Origin: Heterobilharzia americana
Lineage: Eukaryota > Platyhelminthes > Trematoda > Strigeidida > Schistosomatidae
Length of the DNA stretch: 64,000 nt
NCBI GenBank assembly: GCA_944470555.2
Contig: OX104130.1
Coordinates: forward strand, 58,499,491-58,563,490
Direction: 5' to 3'
Below are positions 24,371 through 37,300 of this stretch, one piece after another. The translations under genes were made by a program, and so were the position numbers. Position 1 is the first letter of the stretch; every line of letters begins with the position of its first letter. The notes beneath the pieces were generated by a model. The model ran no database searches and was not told where the DNA came from. It saw only the letters and a list, made by a program, of their open reading frames with translations.

Positions 24371-24880
24371 AACAAGTGGAGTCTAATGAATTTTCAGGAA
24401 TGAAATATAAATAAATTTTCAGTCGTGTCACCAATTTACTGAGCTTTAAATAACCGTTTGTCGAAACGGCAAAGAAGTAAGGATAATACTTTCGATCTTA
24501 GGCCTACCTTTTTATGCGCATGCACACAGGAGTCAACTGTCCAATCTCATGACATTAATAAGTTAACTATACCGACTCGCAACACTAGCCACATACGCGT
24601 TTTGAATAACTACATTTAGGTGTTCTGTGTGTGTGTTTCTACATGACAGAAACACACAATCAATTCTGGTCTAGCCAAAAACATGACTCCGATCTGTTTT
24701 TGTTTTGGCGGAACAAACGACCTTGGGATAAATCAACATATTACTACATTTAAATCTAGCTATTCAGTGGAAGACTGTAATCCAAGAGGAAGATTCAACT
24801 TAAATACTGAGGGGTTAAAATAATAACGGTGGTTATAATAATGTTGCTAGCTGATGACGTAAGGCTTGAATAGTAACTGT
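24371..24880. other. Spacer, nothing recognised
   Basis: Contains a short TGTGTGTGTTT / AAACACACA-type inverted motif near 24630-24660. No gene seen. Confidence 0.4.
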
Positions 24881-25006
24881 GATGGCCACCCTAGCAATAA
24901 CTGAAATAATCAATTAGACTAATCTATTTTATGAAAATCTGCCTTCCCAACCGAAATGAAGAAAGCTGATTAGTTATTTCAGTCATTGCTAGGATGACCC
25001 TTAAAG
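24881..25006. mobile_element. MITE-like foldback element, copy 1
   Basis: Terminal inverted repeats: CCCTAGCAATAACTGAAATA on the left against TATTTCAGTCATTGCTAGGA-type sequence (reversed) on the right, about 30 bp each with few mismatches. The middle is about 60 bp and there is no coding capacity. Same family at 26447, 43542, 47195 and 48671. Confidence 0.75.
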
Positions 25007-25249
25007 TTGTTCAAGGTTGAATGATAACAAAAAGGGTTACGTAGGATTTTCGAATTGTTTATAAGGTGTATGTAGATTAAAAAGTGGTGGATTACATAAT
25101 ATGAATTAGACAAGTTAATTGGGATAAATTGAAAATGTTTTGTTAGAAGTTGCGATCAAATGAAGTGACACTGGAAACAATTAAATATAAAAATAAAATG
25201 ATAATGACGATATAAGAGTCTAAAGAATAATCTGACAAAAGGGGGAGTT
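25007..25249. other. Spacer, nothing recognised
   Basis: Short AT-rich spacer between the MITE and PLE-2. Confidence 0.4.
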
Positions 25250-26300
25250 GAAAAAAACACTAAGACCAAGGTAGAGACAAAGATTGTACTTACTTCTTTT
25301 GCACACAAAGGTAAGGCTTCATTTCATGGATAGCCAAAGCCTTTGCTATTTATAGGAGTTGAAGATGGAGAAAACGTGAAGTATTTGAGCGAATTCGATA
25401 GGCAACCTTAGAATCATTGTTCGGGTTGGTCGAATGGTTGGAATCGATTAGATGTTTAAGGATAGGACTTCTAACGCTTATAAAACCAGGCTGGTATATA
25501 TTCTCGCTTACGTGTTGACAGCAATCTGTGACTACAGGCGATGTACCTTGCTCCATAGAAGCAGGTGAACTTTTAGATACACATACTGAATATGTCATCA
25601 GTATATCACTTCCTCTCATTCCTACAAAATAAGGAATCAACAGGTTCTAGATTCTAGGATAAATAAACCCATCACCTTAACCTTATTGTTGTGAATAGTT
25701 AGATTTTCACTAAGCCAAATGTCAACCATTATTGATGCACAAGTTTGAACTCTGTCAAAAGTTTTAGCAGTGATCAGTGAATCACCTGCTGCATTTTTGA
25801 TAAATAAATAAATGCATGTGGTGTTATCCTATTCCTCAGCTGGTTTTGTGAACTTACTGTCTTCACTAAGAATTCCTAACAATCCTTTTATGAACTTCGA
25901 ATGGCTGACTATTTTCTTCTGGACATGTATTGATTAAATCTTTATTCTTAGCAAATTCACTTCGTTCTATGCTTAGCTGCAAATCAATAGTGTTTTTGCT
26001 TTGAGTTTATAAACTGTAGACAACAATCGACGACAGTTAACTCAGAACGTTGTAGTTTTATCCGAGAGACAGGGACTAAATCTTTTATTTGACTTACCAA
26101 ACTTTCGAATTCAATTTATCTATGAGGATTCCTGTCATTTATTCGATAACAGAACATAGTATCAAGTGGTAATGCGTGATTGAGTGTTACTTTAGAAAAA
26201 CTTAACGAAGGTAGTCAGTAACTGATGTGTTAGTATACTCAATACTTGATCCAAAATTTTCGAAACCATTGGTTCCGCGAGATTGGGAAATCCAATCGTG
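25250..26300 (-). mobile_element. Penelope-like element (PLE-2), decayed, RT palm missing
   Basis: On the minus strand the 5' portion (26250-26000) reads like the PLE N-terminal domain (INDRNPH, IEFESLVSQIKDLVP, VVDCCLQF). The 3' portion (25640-25250) reads like the segment after the GIY-YIG centre (ISVRSPILKHLIDSNHS, KVAYRIRSN, ALAIHEMKPYLCVQKK, QSLSLPW). The part between is too degenerate to follow and the RT palm is not seen. It appears to be the same family as 2860-3930, but the two relics barely overlap in content. Confidence 0.6.
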
Positions 26301-26446
26301 GTGACTAACTGTGATAACTCTAAAATCGTCAGTATGCTAGTTTACATTTTTTCAAATCCTACACGCTTATTATTTATAGTTAGTGATAGAGCTTGATACC
26401 AATGTTCATTTATCTGAATAACCACCATTTCGCACAAACGAATAGT

Positions 26447-26575
26447 TTTAAAGGCTACCCTAGCAACTAGAGAAATAACCAATTAGGTTAGCCGATTTAT
26501 GAATCGGTTATCACTGTAATTCGAAATACATAAATTTAATTGGTTATTTTAGCGGTTACAAGGATGAACTTACAG
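26447..26575. mobile_element. MITE-like foldback element, copy 2
   Basis: CCCTAGCAACTAGAGAAATA with AACCAATTAG on the left and an inverted, more diverged partner ending AAGGATGAACTTACAG on the right. Confidence 0.65.
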
Positions 26576-28994
26576 TCATCCGTGAAAACTAGCCGCAGTT
26601 ATCGAGATAGAAACCTGACACGTGAGTGGGTTATGTCTTTATGTCTATTTCAGTTTTACAAGATAAAAATATCTATCATCTAACTGAATACATCATTCTC
26701 ATTGCAGTAATTATGCATATGCACTTGAAAAGGATTGAGCTTATAAATAAATATGTCTATGTATTAGTAAATGAATTGTCTGAATTCAGAGCATCGACGT
26801 GGACAGTAACCTTTACCTAAGTTTCGGATAGTGGGTTAATACAAAGATACAATGTGTTCTTCCTGGAGGATCCTGAATTACAGGTCCTGATTAGTAGTAG
26901 TATTAAGTACAGAGTTCAATTTTAAAACAGTAAGCAATGAAATTAAGTAACTGCTTACCGTACTGAATAGAAATGCAGTAGTGTTGAATGTTCAACTGAA
27001 ATTTCTACTATTCTCGAGCAAAATATTTACCATTTAATAAATGTTTTACAGCTATATTCTCGAAACTGCATGTCTTGTGTACACAGTTGAGATTAAGGAA
27101 AGTTGTCGCTTGGACGCATTGAGTCAATAGCTAGCAAGGCGTATGATTACCTACTGGTCGAGTGCTCATTCAATAGGGCATTAATTTGGTATTCTTTTTT
27201 ATTATAATAACAATCACTTTATTCCAGACAGTAACTTTTAGTACAGTTTTGCAATTCTCAGTGTGATATTTTAACAAATTTACTTCTTGTACAATATTTT
27301 TAAACTAAAAAGCCATGGCTGTTAAGTAATGTTAATCATAGTAGTATGATAGGTATTAATGCGCAACAACGAGTAGTTTTTAGGTCATCATCTAATTTGT
27401 ATGTTGTTGCACGTGAGTCGGATAGAAAAGCATACGTAAGTTTGGTGGTGAAGGTTCCTTCATCCAGTATGAAAATTTGCTGTAACAGCTACATGTTCAT
27501 GTATGATGGACTGTTTTACGTTCAGAGGACAAATGTCATCTACTGTGATATTTTCTCATCGTCTTGTTGTTAACTCGTCTAATGACACGCTGAAGACATT
27601 TTAAAAGTTCGGAAGTGTTTTATGATCTGTTGACATTTGAATGGTTAAAACAAGTAAGAAAACAAGGAGCAATTTGATGAAATATATTCGATGAAAGATT
27701 TTTGGTAGCCCAAAATTTAAGCAAACTACCAATACATTTACCTATGCAACACAATGCTTAAAAAGTCCTACATATAAGCGTACAGCCAAGATGAGGAAAT
27801 AATTGAGAAGAAATAAGCAGTAGATCAATTTGTTTTCTAATTTATCTACTTCTACATACTTCCAAAAATATATTTCGAAATACTGGCGCCATAGATAACC
27901 TTATTACGCCTTTGAGATGAACATGTTTTGTTGGTAAGCATCAACATCATTATAATCGCCTCGGACACAAATCCACATGTCTAAATTCTTTATATAGTAT
28001 AATTTCTTTATTAAAATGCTGTATGGAGATGAAAAGGAACTTATACAAACAATGGTGATAATAATATTCATAGTAATAATAGTGATACTGACAATAGCGA
28101 TAAAAAACCCAGTTAATACAGAAATCGATAAAAATATAAAGAGAATACAGTAAGATTGAAAGCGGACTTGTGCTCTGAAAAATAGTCTGTTAAATACAAG
28201 GCAAATAGCAATATAAGAAAAATAACTACGAGCAACGGGAAAAAAAATATCCACATGACATAAATACTGAGAGGAATGGGTGGTAAAATTTCGATGAGAG
28301 GAATAGACAAATGAAACAACAACAACAACAAAATATATTGTATCGAAGTAGTAACTATGGCAAGTCTCCGGGGAAAGAAAGAAATTCAGGTAAATAAATC
28401 AACACAGTAGAAAAATCTTGTATACCTGTTTAATGATTTGCTTCATAAAAAAAGAATTATATTTAATTAGTTAGAATAGGTTTTATTGAGTAGATTGCAC
28501 AACTCAGATGATAGATGCATTCTATGAATAACCCGCTCCCAGAATGGATGCCTAACGAAGATTAAAAAAGTGAAAGGGAGGCAAGACGATAAAGTAGAAT
28601 AAATCGCAGTAGTTATTATGAAAAACCAGTAAAATCGTGAATAATAACACTAAGGCTTAGATTGCATGATAAGATCAATACAAATCACTAAGCTAAAAAA
28701 GTAATCACTACTTATTCCGTTGGATGCCTTGTTTTCAACAGTTTGTGTGGTAAATTTCTACAAATTAAACCTGAGTGTCCGTAATGGAATATGTGTATGA
28801 TATATTTTGAGTCGACTGTAGAATCTTAGAAACATTAAACTGCTAGTCATGTATTCCTTTCATTAAATTACTTTATTCTCATAAATTCGACGAGCTGTTT
28901 GATGAATGTTTCCACCATTCGATAACTATTGTCTTTTTAACACAGTGTTAATGTGATGAGGCCTTCACGCAAAACAATGGTTAGTATTCGAGTT
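26576..28994. other. Intergenic, nothing recognised
   Basis: No gene or named repeat. 27930-28330 is rich in ATA and AAC-type simple repeats, which keep overlapping minus-strand frames open. Confidence 0.4.
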
Positions 28995-29305
28995 ATTCCA
29001 ATGTAATAATGATGGACAGTGACTAGCAGTGGAATCCAGGATGCGCATTTCATCCTATTTGGGACTCGTCAGTTGGATGTACCTACCTCCTAGTGAGTGA
29101 TGTTGTTCCCACTGGGATTCGAACTCGAAACCGACCGCTGACGAGTCTCAAATAGAACAAAATGCGCATCCTGGATTACACTAGCCATCATTACTAAAAT
29201 TAAAACACAGGTAATATCGAGGCATCCATACAGCAGCCTATATGCCATAGAGACCGATCAATACGGTTCAATCAACGACGGTATATTACAAGCAATTATA
29301 CTATT
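28995..29305 (+). mobile_element. S1 (Sm-alpha-like) SINE with opposed hammerheads
   Basis: Order: a near-intact hammerhead on the minus strand (29034-29078), a middle with a tRNA B-box-like GGGATTCGAACTC, a degenerate hammerhead on the plus strand (29141-29180: CTGACGA kept, stem II GTCTCAAATAGAAC, AAAA for GAAA), then the S1 tail ATCGAGGCATCC ... TACAAGCAATTA. Confidence 0.8.
29034..29078 (-). ncRNA. Hammerhead ribozyme (S1/Sm-alpha type), near intact
   Basis: Minus strand, 5' to 3': stem I ATCCAA (29078-29073), core CTGACGA (29072-29066), stem II GTCCCAAATAGGAT (29065-29052; four pairs with one G-T), GAAA (29051-29048), stem III palindrome ATGCGCAT (29048-29041), cleavage triplet ATC ending at 29040, then stem I CTGGAT (29039-29034). 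All invariant core bases are present. The only mismatch is the A-C pair of stem I next to the core. Hammerheads cut their own RNA after the NUH triplet. With so short a stem III, these are known to work better as dimers. Confidence 0.85.
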
Positions 29306-30504
29306 GCAATGTAACTCGGCAAAAATGAATAATTTCTAGGACTATATACCGATAAAGATTTATTTTGTGATGCTATTTTACTGTTCAAACTATAGAGTTT
29401 TGGATAGAATATAGGCGCTGTGATTGACATTTTCAAGAAGTAGTGATATTTGGTCCAAGCTACAAATCTCTGATGTGAAATCTTAGCTGAATTAAATTAG
29501 TCCAACATTCAACATACTATCGAACTTCATAAAATGAGAACATCATAGAAAATCCAAACACCAATGAATGAACCACAAACTTTAATTTTCAGTCTTCCAT
29601 TCTTGTTTTTATATGAGTGGCTTTAAAGTAAAGTAAACAAGTGAAATTCTTTAATTTAGGATTTAATCTTAAAAATGTGTCTGAGACATAAAATCAAAAG
29701 CTGATGTAATTTCCAGTCCTTCAAATAGCTGAAATTCTGACTAGCTTATATAGACCACTTTTTACACGATGTTAGGAAAGGAAACAGGAATCATAGGTAG
29801 AATGGTCAATAAGTTCCTGTGATTTTATACTAGTAAATGGATATCCGATAGTTTTTAACGGCTTCATTATCTCTGCTGGAAGTGTACGACAGTAAAATCT
29901 TCGCCACATATCATTTCAAACCATCACACCAATCGTTTACATATGTCTTCCTATCTTTTTGTCTGTTTCACAACTTGCATTCCGTGTGCACAATGTTTAG
30001 GCCAGGCGAAAGGTACTGGGCAAGGCAGATAAGTCGATTGACATGGTTTGGATTGATTTTGTCAATGTCTTGTTTGAATAGTTACTCTTCTCTCATGATG
30101 TGACGAATATAGTATTAAATTCAGTCCAACCATGTAGCGAAAGTTATGTACTTGTTTATGAATTACACCTAGTTGTCTAGGTGTCTAAGTCTAGGTCTAA
30201 ATAAATAAATGTAGTGATAGTCAGACTAATGATTGGTGGTCAGTGAACTTATTTCACTGCTTAAAGTCAATCAAGAGAATTAGTGTAATACTCTCAGGTC
30301 ACGTATTAGTGATCAACTGGCTTTGCGTTAACCTAGATGGCACAAGATCAACAAGCATATTCAAGTATTGATTTAATACAGTATGAGACAATGAGTTGCT
30401 CACTTTGCTCATTAGACATTTTTATTTTAACTCTTCATTCTAAAAAAATTTTTCCTACGTTAAAAACGGAATTACAGAAGTTAAGAGGAATAAGGGAAAG
30501 TATG
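29306..30504. other. Intergenic, nothing recognised
   Basis: No gene or repeat recognised. Confidence 0.4.
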
Positions 30505-30865
30505 ATTTTCATGTATCAATGGTGGATGTACCTGCCTCCAAAGTGAGAGATACTGTTCCCACTAAGACTCAAACCCGGGACCGACCGCTTCAAAAGCTAG
30601 GAGATTATCTACTAGACCACCGAGTTATGACAGCCACTTCCTGTACGACGATAATAGTCATTTTACTTCGTTACTTGCATTATCCAGTAGGTGCGTCCAG
30701 CAGACGACCCCCGAATAGGAAGAAACGCACGTCCGGGATTCCACTACTAGTCACTATACATCATGCATATAAAAGTCAACACAAGTAATATCAAGGTATC
30801 CATGCAGGAACCTATATGCCAAAAGAGACCGATCAATTCGCTCTAATCAACAAGCAGCAACAAAG
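30505..30865 (+). mobile_element. S1 (Sm-alpha-like) SINE, truncated at left
   Basis: Begins inside the left arm at GGTGGATGTACCTGCCTCC. It then has a tRNA-like middle (ACTCAAACCCGGGACC and a CACCGAGTTATGACAG stretch), a degenerate plus-strand hammerhead near 30690-30745 (CAGACGA for CTGACGA, GAAA, ACGCACGT, C), and the S1 tail. It is the only copy here that shows the segment between the tRNA-like part and the right hammerhead (30640-30690). Confidence 0.7.
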
Positions 30866-31074
30866 GTTAGAAAAGTGGCAACGGGGGTTGGGATTCGAAC
30901 ACACGCAGGGAAACCCCCAATGGCTAGGACAAAGTAAAGGCTAAGGTTGGGAAGTTACTATCGATGATTATTTTATAGGAATCATTTTACTAAGAGAAAA
31001 ATCAGTTTAAAACGAAGGTTATATATTTTTTGAGTTAGTCAGATAGTTTATATACATGAATATCATTAACTTAC
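30866..31074. other. Downstream intron sequence with a tRNA B-box-like motif
   Basis: GGTTGGGATTCGAACACACG near 30888-30910 resembles a tRNA B-box, perhaps another SINE fragment. Otherwise unrecognised. Confidence 0.3.
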
Positions 31075-31325
31075 AATACTAAATTCACAGTTAATGGACG
31101 AGGCAAATAAGTAAAAATTGTCTGTAATCTTTGCAGTGTAAGCGAATTTCTTTGAACAATAGGTATTCCACTGAATGTGATTAGTGAAGAGTTTTCACGT
31201 TCACATAAACCAATTGAGTGAAGGTCATTGTTACTTTCATAGCTACATGGTATAAATCGGCCAATAAATTTTAGTTGATCCATTGTTAAACCACATAACC
31301 AATTCCATAAACTGAATAATTTCTC
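31075..31325 (-). CDS. Exon f of membrane-protein gene (assignment by phase)
   Basis: Acceptor ATTCAAAG, donor GTAAGT. 251 bp, phase 0 in and phase 2 out; reads EKLFSLWNWLCGLTMDQLKF, later LQRLQTIFTYLPRPLTVNLV. It lies 8.5 kb from exon e and could belong to a different minus-strand gene. Confidence 0.6.
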
Positions 31326-34300
31326 CTTTGAATGAAAATTACTCTTAGAAGGAGGGAAGAGAAAATTCCCATGTGAATAAAATTAATTAAAAAAAAGTAC
31401 AAACTAAGAAATTGAAGTCTAGATGAAAAATTTCTCTAGTCTTTTATAACTATATAGTGATTACGAAATTTTAAGGAAATGTAGGGTACAAATATGGTTC
31501 AGCGTCTCAACCGGTCACCTAACTGACCTATTATTTAGCTACATTTAAATGTAACTTAACTACCAATTATTGCTTCAAATTGTAGTGTATATGAGAGATA
31601 CATCGGTCCATTGCCATCATAATTCATATTCACCACAAAATGGCATAGAATGAGTAGTAGGCAAATCAATACTTAGACTGGTTGAAATGATCTTAACTGT
31701 CACACTAAGATGCAAAAAAACACAACAATAACACAGCCTACAAACAAAATGAATACTTGTACAAGTAGGCTCAAGGCAATACTTTAATCCCCACATTCCG
31801 GTATATGGAATCAATTTGTGTAGATGAGTGTCTAAATGAATAGCAACTGATTAGAAGAAACCGTAATAATAGTCATTTTCGAACTTGTAGTTCGCATACC
31901 ACTTAATGCTTTTCCAGTTGAGCAACAACACCTTAATGTTCACATTGAAGGAGTTAGCAAAACAGGTGAGGTTTCTAGAAGAGTTAGATTTTTACAATGC
32001 GGAGATAATCGATGTGAAGTAAAAATCTGGATCGCTGTGGGAAACAAATCAGCGCGCTTAACGGTATTACATCAAGACCAGTTTTCTGAACTATGTTTAT
32101 CCATGACAGTCTCACACCTATAATGTAGCAAAGCAAAAATGGATCGAAAATCTATGATAACTGCTAGTAAAAGCCATCGAGAAAAACACTGAGTGTTTGA
32201 AAAGCTACATTTTGATGAATCTTTTGTGTGGTTTGTGTTTCGAAGAAACAATTATTTTAAAGTACTGTTTAGTAGTAATTTTTATAAACTGCCTTTCTAT
32301 TTGTTAATCATTGTTTTACCGTTGGTAAGTAGATAATTTAACTCGCTAGTGTTATTGGCTCTGTGTTTAGCTCAAAGGACTTTGCTGAGTAATTGTAATT
32401 CACTGTATATCTAGGTTACTCACAAGCGTAAAAACATGAATCGTACATGAAGAGACTGTGGTAAGTGTTGCCAGCTTCTTATCTCTTATATTAACCCGTG
32501 AGTTACTAATGACAGACGTTAATCAGAAATCATAGTGACGTGAGTTGCAAAACTATATTTCAAGTCAAGTTACATGATAAAGTCAGAATGTATAATAGCT
32601 GTTTTAAAGACTGGAGATGAAAGATCTGAAAATATTAAAAGAACACGTCAAACTGCAAACAAAGCTTTCATTCAAATAACAACACAACTTTCTACACACA
32701 GTAGCGCGGAACAGTTGACATCAAAAACACAAAATTCTTGATCGAAAAGAACTAATGGACTTTATGTGAAATTGGGTGCTATCGTAAACTGAAATTCTAT
32801 CTGATTGTGCTTATTCGATGTATCCAAATGAGACAATAACACTAATTTTAATATTTATCTTTAAAATGCCACCTATTATTCGTCATAACAAGTTAACTCC
32901 ACAACTAAGAAACAAAAGTTATCCAGCTACCTGAAGGATAGCTGCTACCTTGACCTGCTGGTCGGACATGTACATCACAATGACACCGGATGGAATGCCT
33001 CTTCCCTGGAGGTCCTACCATATCGGAAAGATGAGGTGGATAGTGGCAAAACAAAAGGCAGGTACCGTTATAGTGCAAATTGGTACTTGGTGATGAAGGT
33101 TTGATGGTGAAATCGTACTGCTGGCTAGACGGGATTCGACAACAGCAAGGTGTTTACCGCGGATGACGAGCAGTGTCACGTTGATGCTGCCCACCCAATG
33201 GGAAGGGAGGGTCAGAAAAAGTCGGCGCTAAAAATAGCACACTCTCCGCTACTCCGCAGCATACCGGTTGCCAGCAATACAGGTTCACAGTCAGATTAGT
33301 AAAAAATGAACCGAGCTATAAAAATTCTAAAAAGGCCGTATGTGACCAGCCTCAACCAGATGCCCCTTGGGCTTTACGGTCACGCATAAACCCTTCCTTT
33401 TCAAGCACCTTAACAAGAACCATCTTTCTACGATATGGGTAACCGAGAAGTGTCAACTGCCCTCACAACTCTGTCAGGAATCAAGTTCTCTCAGATGACT
33501 ACCTGCCTTCCACATTCTTATCTCCTAATCTTCCTTCGCGCCACTTACTCAACACTCCTAAATCATCTTTAATTTGCTTTAGATATGGAGCTCTTGACAA
33601 CGATTTGAGATTACGGAATAGCAGCACTGGTCTCCTGAAACCACGCTCCAAACTACACATTGTAGCTTCCGATGTCCGCACCCTCCGTCAAACCAGTCAA
33701 CAAGCTTCGATAGCCAAAACTCTGCCATCTCAAACCATACATATGAATTGTGTTTGCGGGAAACTCATGCAGAAACCAAGTGTAATTACTCATATAGCCG
33801 TACTAGGTAAATACAAAGAATCCAAAAAATTCGCCCTTCGAGTTTCAGGAGATTCAATGGATATTGCCCGCGATCTTAAAGGTGCAGGTATAACATTTAG
33901 CACTGAAGCAGAATATGGACCACTCGCTTGAACTTCAATTGACCTATGGGTTGTTCAACCGAACAGTGCAGTGAAGACTAAAATGAATGATTGAACTTGC
34001 CGTTGTCGTTTTTCAATCTCTCTTTACGCACCTACTGACTGCACCTCGGATGATTTCTACCGAAGACTGTTTAGCCTACTGCCGAAACCCAAACGTCCAT
34101 ACACGGTTGTTGTAGCAGACGATTTCAATACGCATTCATGATTATTTTTTTCCCCTTGGGTTCCTAGTGGAACATAGGGCTTCAGGAGAACGCCTACATT
34201 GCACTCTCTTCTCTGCAGTCTTTTCAATCTGGCTCCACGACTGCCCACAAGCTTTCATTTCTTCCTCACATGATCTCCTCCATATCACCCTCATCTCGGA

Positions 34301-37300
34301 CGCCCAACTCATCGTTTCCTCTCTGGATTACACTCGACGGCCTGGCCTGGCGCGCGGTGTCCCCAATCGGCCTTCACAGTGCACCTCCAATCCATCTCCA
34401 CTTCCTTCTGCATATTTGTTGGGTGATAGGTTCTTGGTTGGTTTGTTGTCAGGTCACAGTTCCTTGTTGCTTATTCTTTCTGACCATCTGATCCTCAGTA
34501 TCGAGTGAGCGTAGACAGCAGCTCTTGATGAATGTCTGCAGTTTGTTGGAAGTGCTTTTCGTGACACGCTTAGTTTCTGAACCATATAGAAGCACTGACT
34601 TGACATTGGTGTTGAAAATCCGGATCTTGTTCTTTGTGCCGAGTGCAGTAGATCTCCACACTGATTTCAGATTAATGAAAGCCTGTCTTGTTGTCTTTCC
34701 GATCCTGGCTCCATTGACATCCTCATCTGTGCCACCACCTGTAGTAGTTGAAACGATGCTGCCTAGGTAGGTACGTGAAGGAGACTACTTTCTTCAGGTT
34801 TCTCCCGTTAACGGTGATTAGTGCTTGTTGTTGATGTAGTTGTTGGTTGGGTATCTTTATCACCTCTGTCTTATCTACATTCACATATTTTCGCTACCTC
34901 ATCTCTTCTGTCAACTTGTTAGTTTTCGCTTGTAGATCTTCGAGTTTGTGCCACAAGACATTAGACATAAATCATCGGCGAAACCCACATCTTCTAGGCT
35001 CTTTTCATCGGTCCAGAGTACACCCAATGTGCATTTGGGTAGGCAGAATCGGGCAGGAAGGCACTTAGGTGACACTTTTGGAATTCCATTCAAACAAACA
35101 GATAACGGCGACCACCTGCTACAACAGTATTTAGATAAGGATCTATTTCTAGCCGGCATGAACCTCAGAAATTAAGAGAGACACTATCTGAGGTGGCGTC
35201 CACCAACTTCAACTCAGTGGTGGATACAAATAGACCATATTGCTATCAGTTATCGGTGGAGTATTTGTATCGACAGTGACCCCACGCTGGTTTCAGTAGG
35301 CATATGCCTTCAACCAAATACATGTAGGAAAACTACAGCGGAACGATGAATACAAGTAAAGCTAGATGATATGAATACTAAAGCTGTTTCAGTCAGGAAC
35401 TGGGTAGATACTCGTCAGGACAGAACAGCAGACATCAGGAGAAGCCTGAAACTATTGCTAATCTGCTGTAAAAATAGCGTTCAAGACCGCAGCTGACTCT
35501 CAGAAAATAGTTAGAAAAGCTAAGTGGATCTCAGCACCTTCTTTCAAATCGACGGAAGCATGCGTACGCATTCCTGAAGGCTACGAGGGCAATGAGGAGG
35601 AGAAGCAACTCAAATGTTAACTGACAAAAGGTCTACGCAATGACCTCAAACAGTGGTGGGCAGTGAGGGTTAAAGAGATGGAAAAGGCAGCGTAGAAAGG
35701 TAACAGTAGATAGTTATTTAGACTTATCAAGGAAATCGGGGTAAGAATGTCAATGATTGGTTACACCATACAGGGGAAGGGTGGTTTTATGATTCATTTG
35801 CAGGGGAAATGACGAAAACGATGTGTGAAAAACTCTGAGGAAAAGTTCAACTGGCCTCCAGTTACTATTCCATTGGTCGCTATCCAGTTGGATCCTGAAT
35901 AAACATTGAGATAGGACCCCCAAGACTTACAGAAATCGAGAAACTTGTAGGTTACCTGAAACGATAAGGAGGAGTAGGGTCAGATAAGCTAGTACCAGAA
36001 GCATTCAACGACGACAGGTAGAGGAATATGGGTCAAATAAGCTAAACTGTTAATCGGTATATGCGTATCAGATACGATTCCTTATAATTGGCTTGAATCA
36101 TTGATTTGCCTAGTCTTCAAGAAAAGAGGAAATCTTTTTGTGACGACAAAAAGGGAATCAGTCTGACGAACATAGTGTCTGAGATTTTAGGTTCAATAGT
36201 TATCTAAAGCCTATTAAAAGCTCGTGAACAGTGAACCCAAGAAAACCAAGCAGATTTCAGACCTGATCGGTTGGTTATGTGCCGACTAGACATTCACCCA
36301 CCACTGGTTGCATTTCTCGACCTAAAGGCGAAATTTGACTCGTTTGTCGTGTTGTCCTGTGAAAAGATGGCCATTAAAGGTAAACGACATGAGAAGACCT
36401 GAAGTATTCGACCACCGTTGTCATCGTAACATAGACCATGTATCATGCTGTCACTGTCTCAGTAACGTAGATGTCAGGATTATAGTTTTGAGCAGAAGAG
36501 GGAAGTCACTTGATGAGGTTGTGAAGCTTCATCTAGTGAAGTGGTTTGGACATGTGTTACGCTTATCCAGTTACCATCTGACTCGTCACATAATGTTGGA
36601 CGAAGTAGGCTTAAGTCAGAAAACGGTTAGATGTAGCCAGACTAAATAAAACATGACGTCACTTCATGAAGTCTTTGACTGTTGGTCTGTGTCATGTACA
36701 GAAATGGTAACTTGCCGGTTGGGGTCCACACAACCACAGAAACCAGTGGTTGAAGATTTAAGGTGATATGGTGCAGAAAGAATTTCAGCAGAGTAAATGA
36801 ATATGCACAAATCCTCACCCTAATCGTCACACTGAATTCAGTATTTTCCTATTCCTCCTTCCCCTTTTGTTCCACTTTCCACTATTGTCTTCTTTCTTAC
36901 TTTATCTTTCATGCTGGTGCCTTCCAGCTTGACGTGGTGATATGCGGTGTCGTAACCCCAGGTCCCGTGTTGATTTTGTCTGTCCATCTTATCTAGCTCT
37001 AGATCCCTCTTATTTATGGCAGACATGATAAAATTATACAGTTACCTGGAATATATATATTGAATGACATTTATTCCTTATGCTTGATGTTGAGTAAGTG
37101 AACAAAAATTCAGTTCTATCTGGAAGTTTGTGGAGGTTTATCAATTGATTTTAGGTTGGAATTCACCATGGACTGACATCAATTGACGGAACACTGGGAA
37201 CCTGGGAGCACTGGACAGCTGTTTCAGTCTAATATGGGACTCCTCAGAAGTGCGCACCCACGATCCCACCAGGGATCAAACCTGGGACCTTTAGGTTCCG

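Noticed and set aside
27904..28331. Hydrophobic minus-strand frames as a membrane protein
   Set aside because: The sequence is made of ATA/AAT-rich simple repeats that code for Ile, Phe and Tyr by composition. There are no splice sites or homology.
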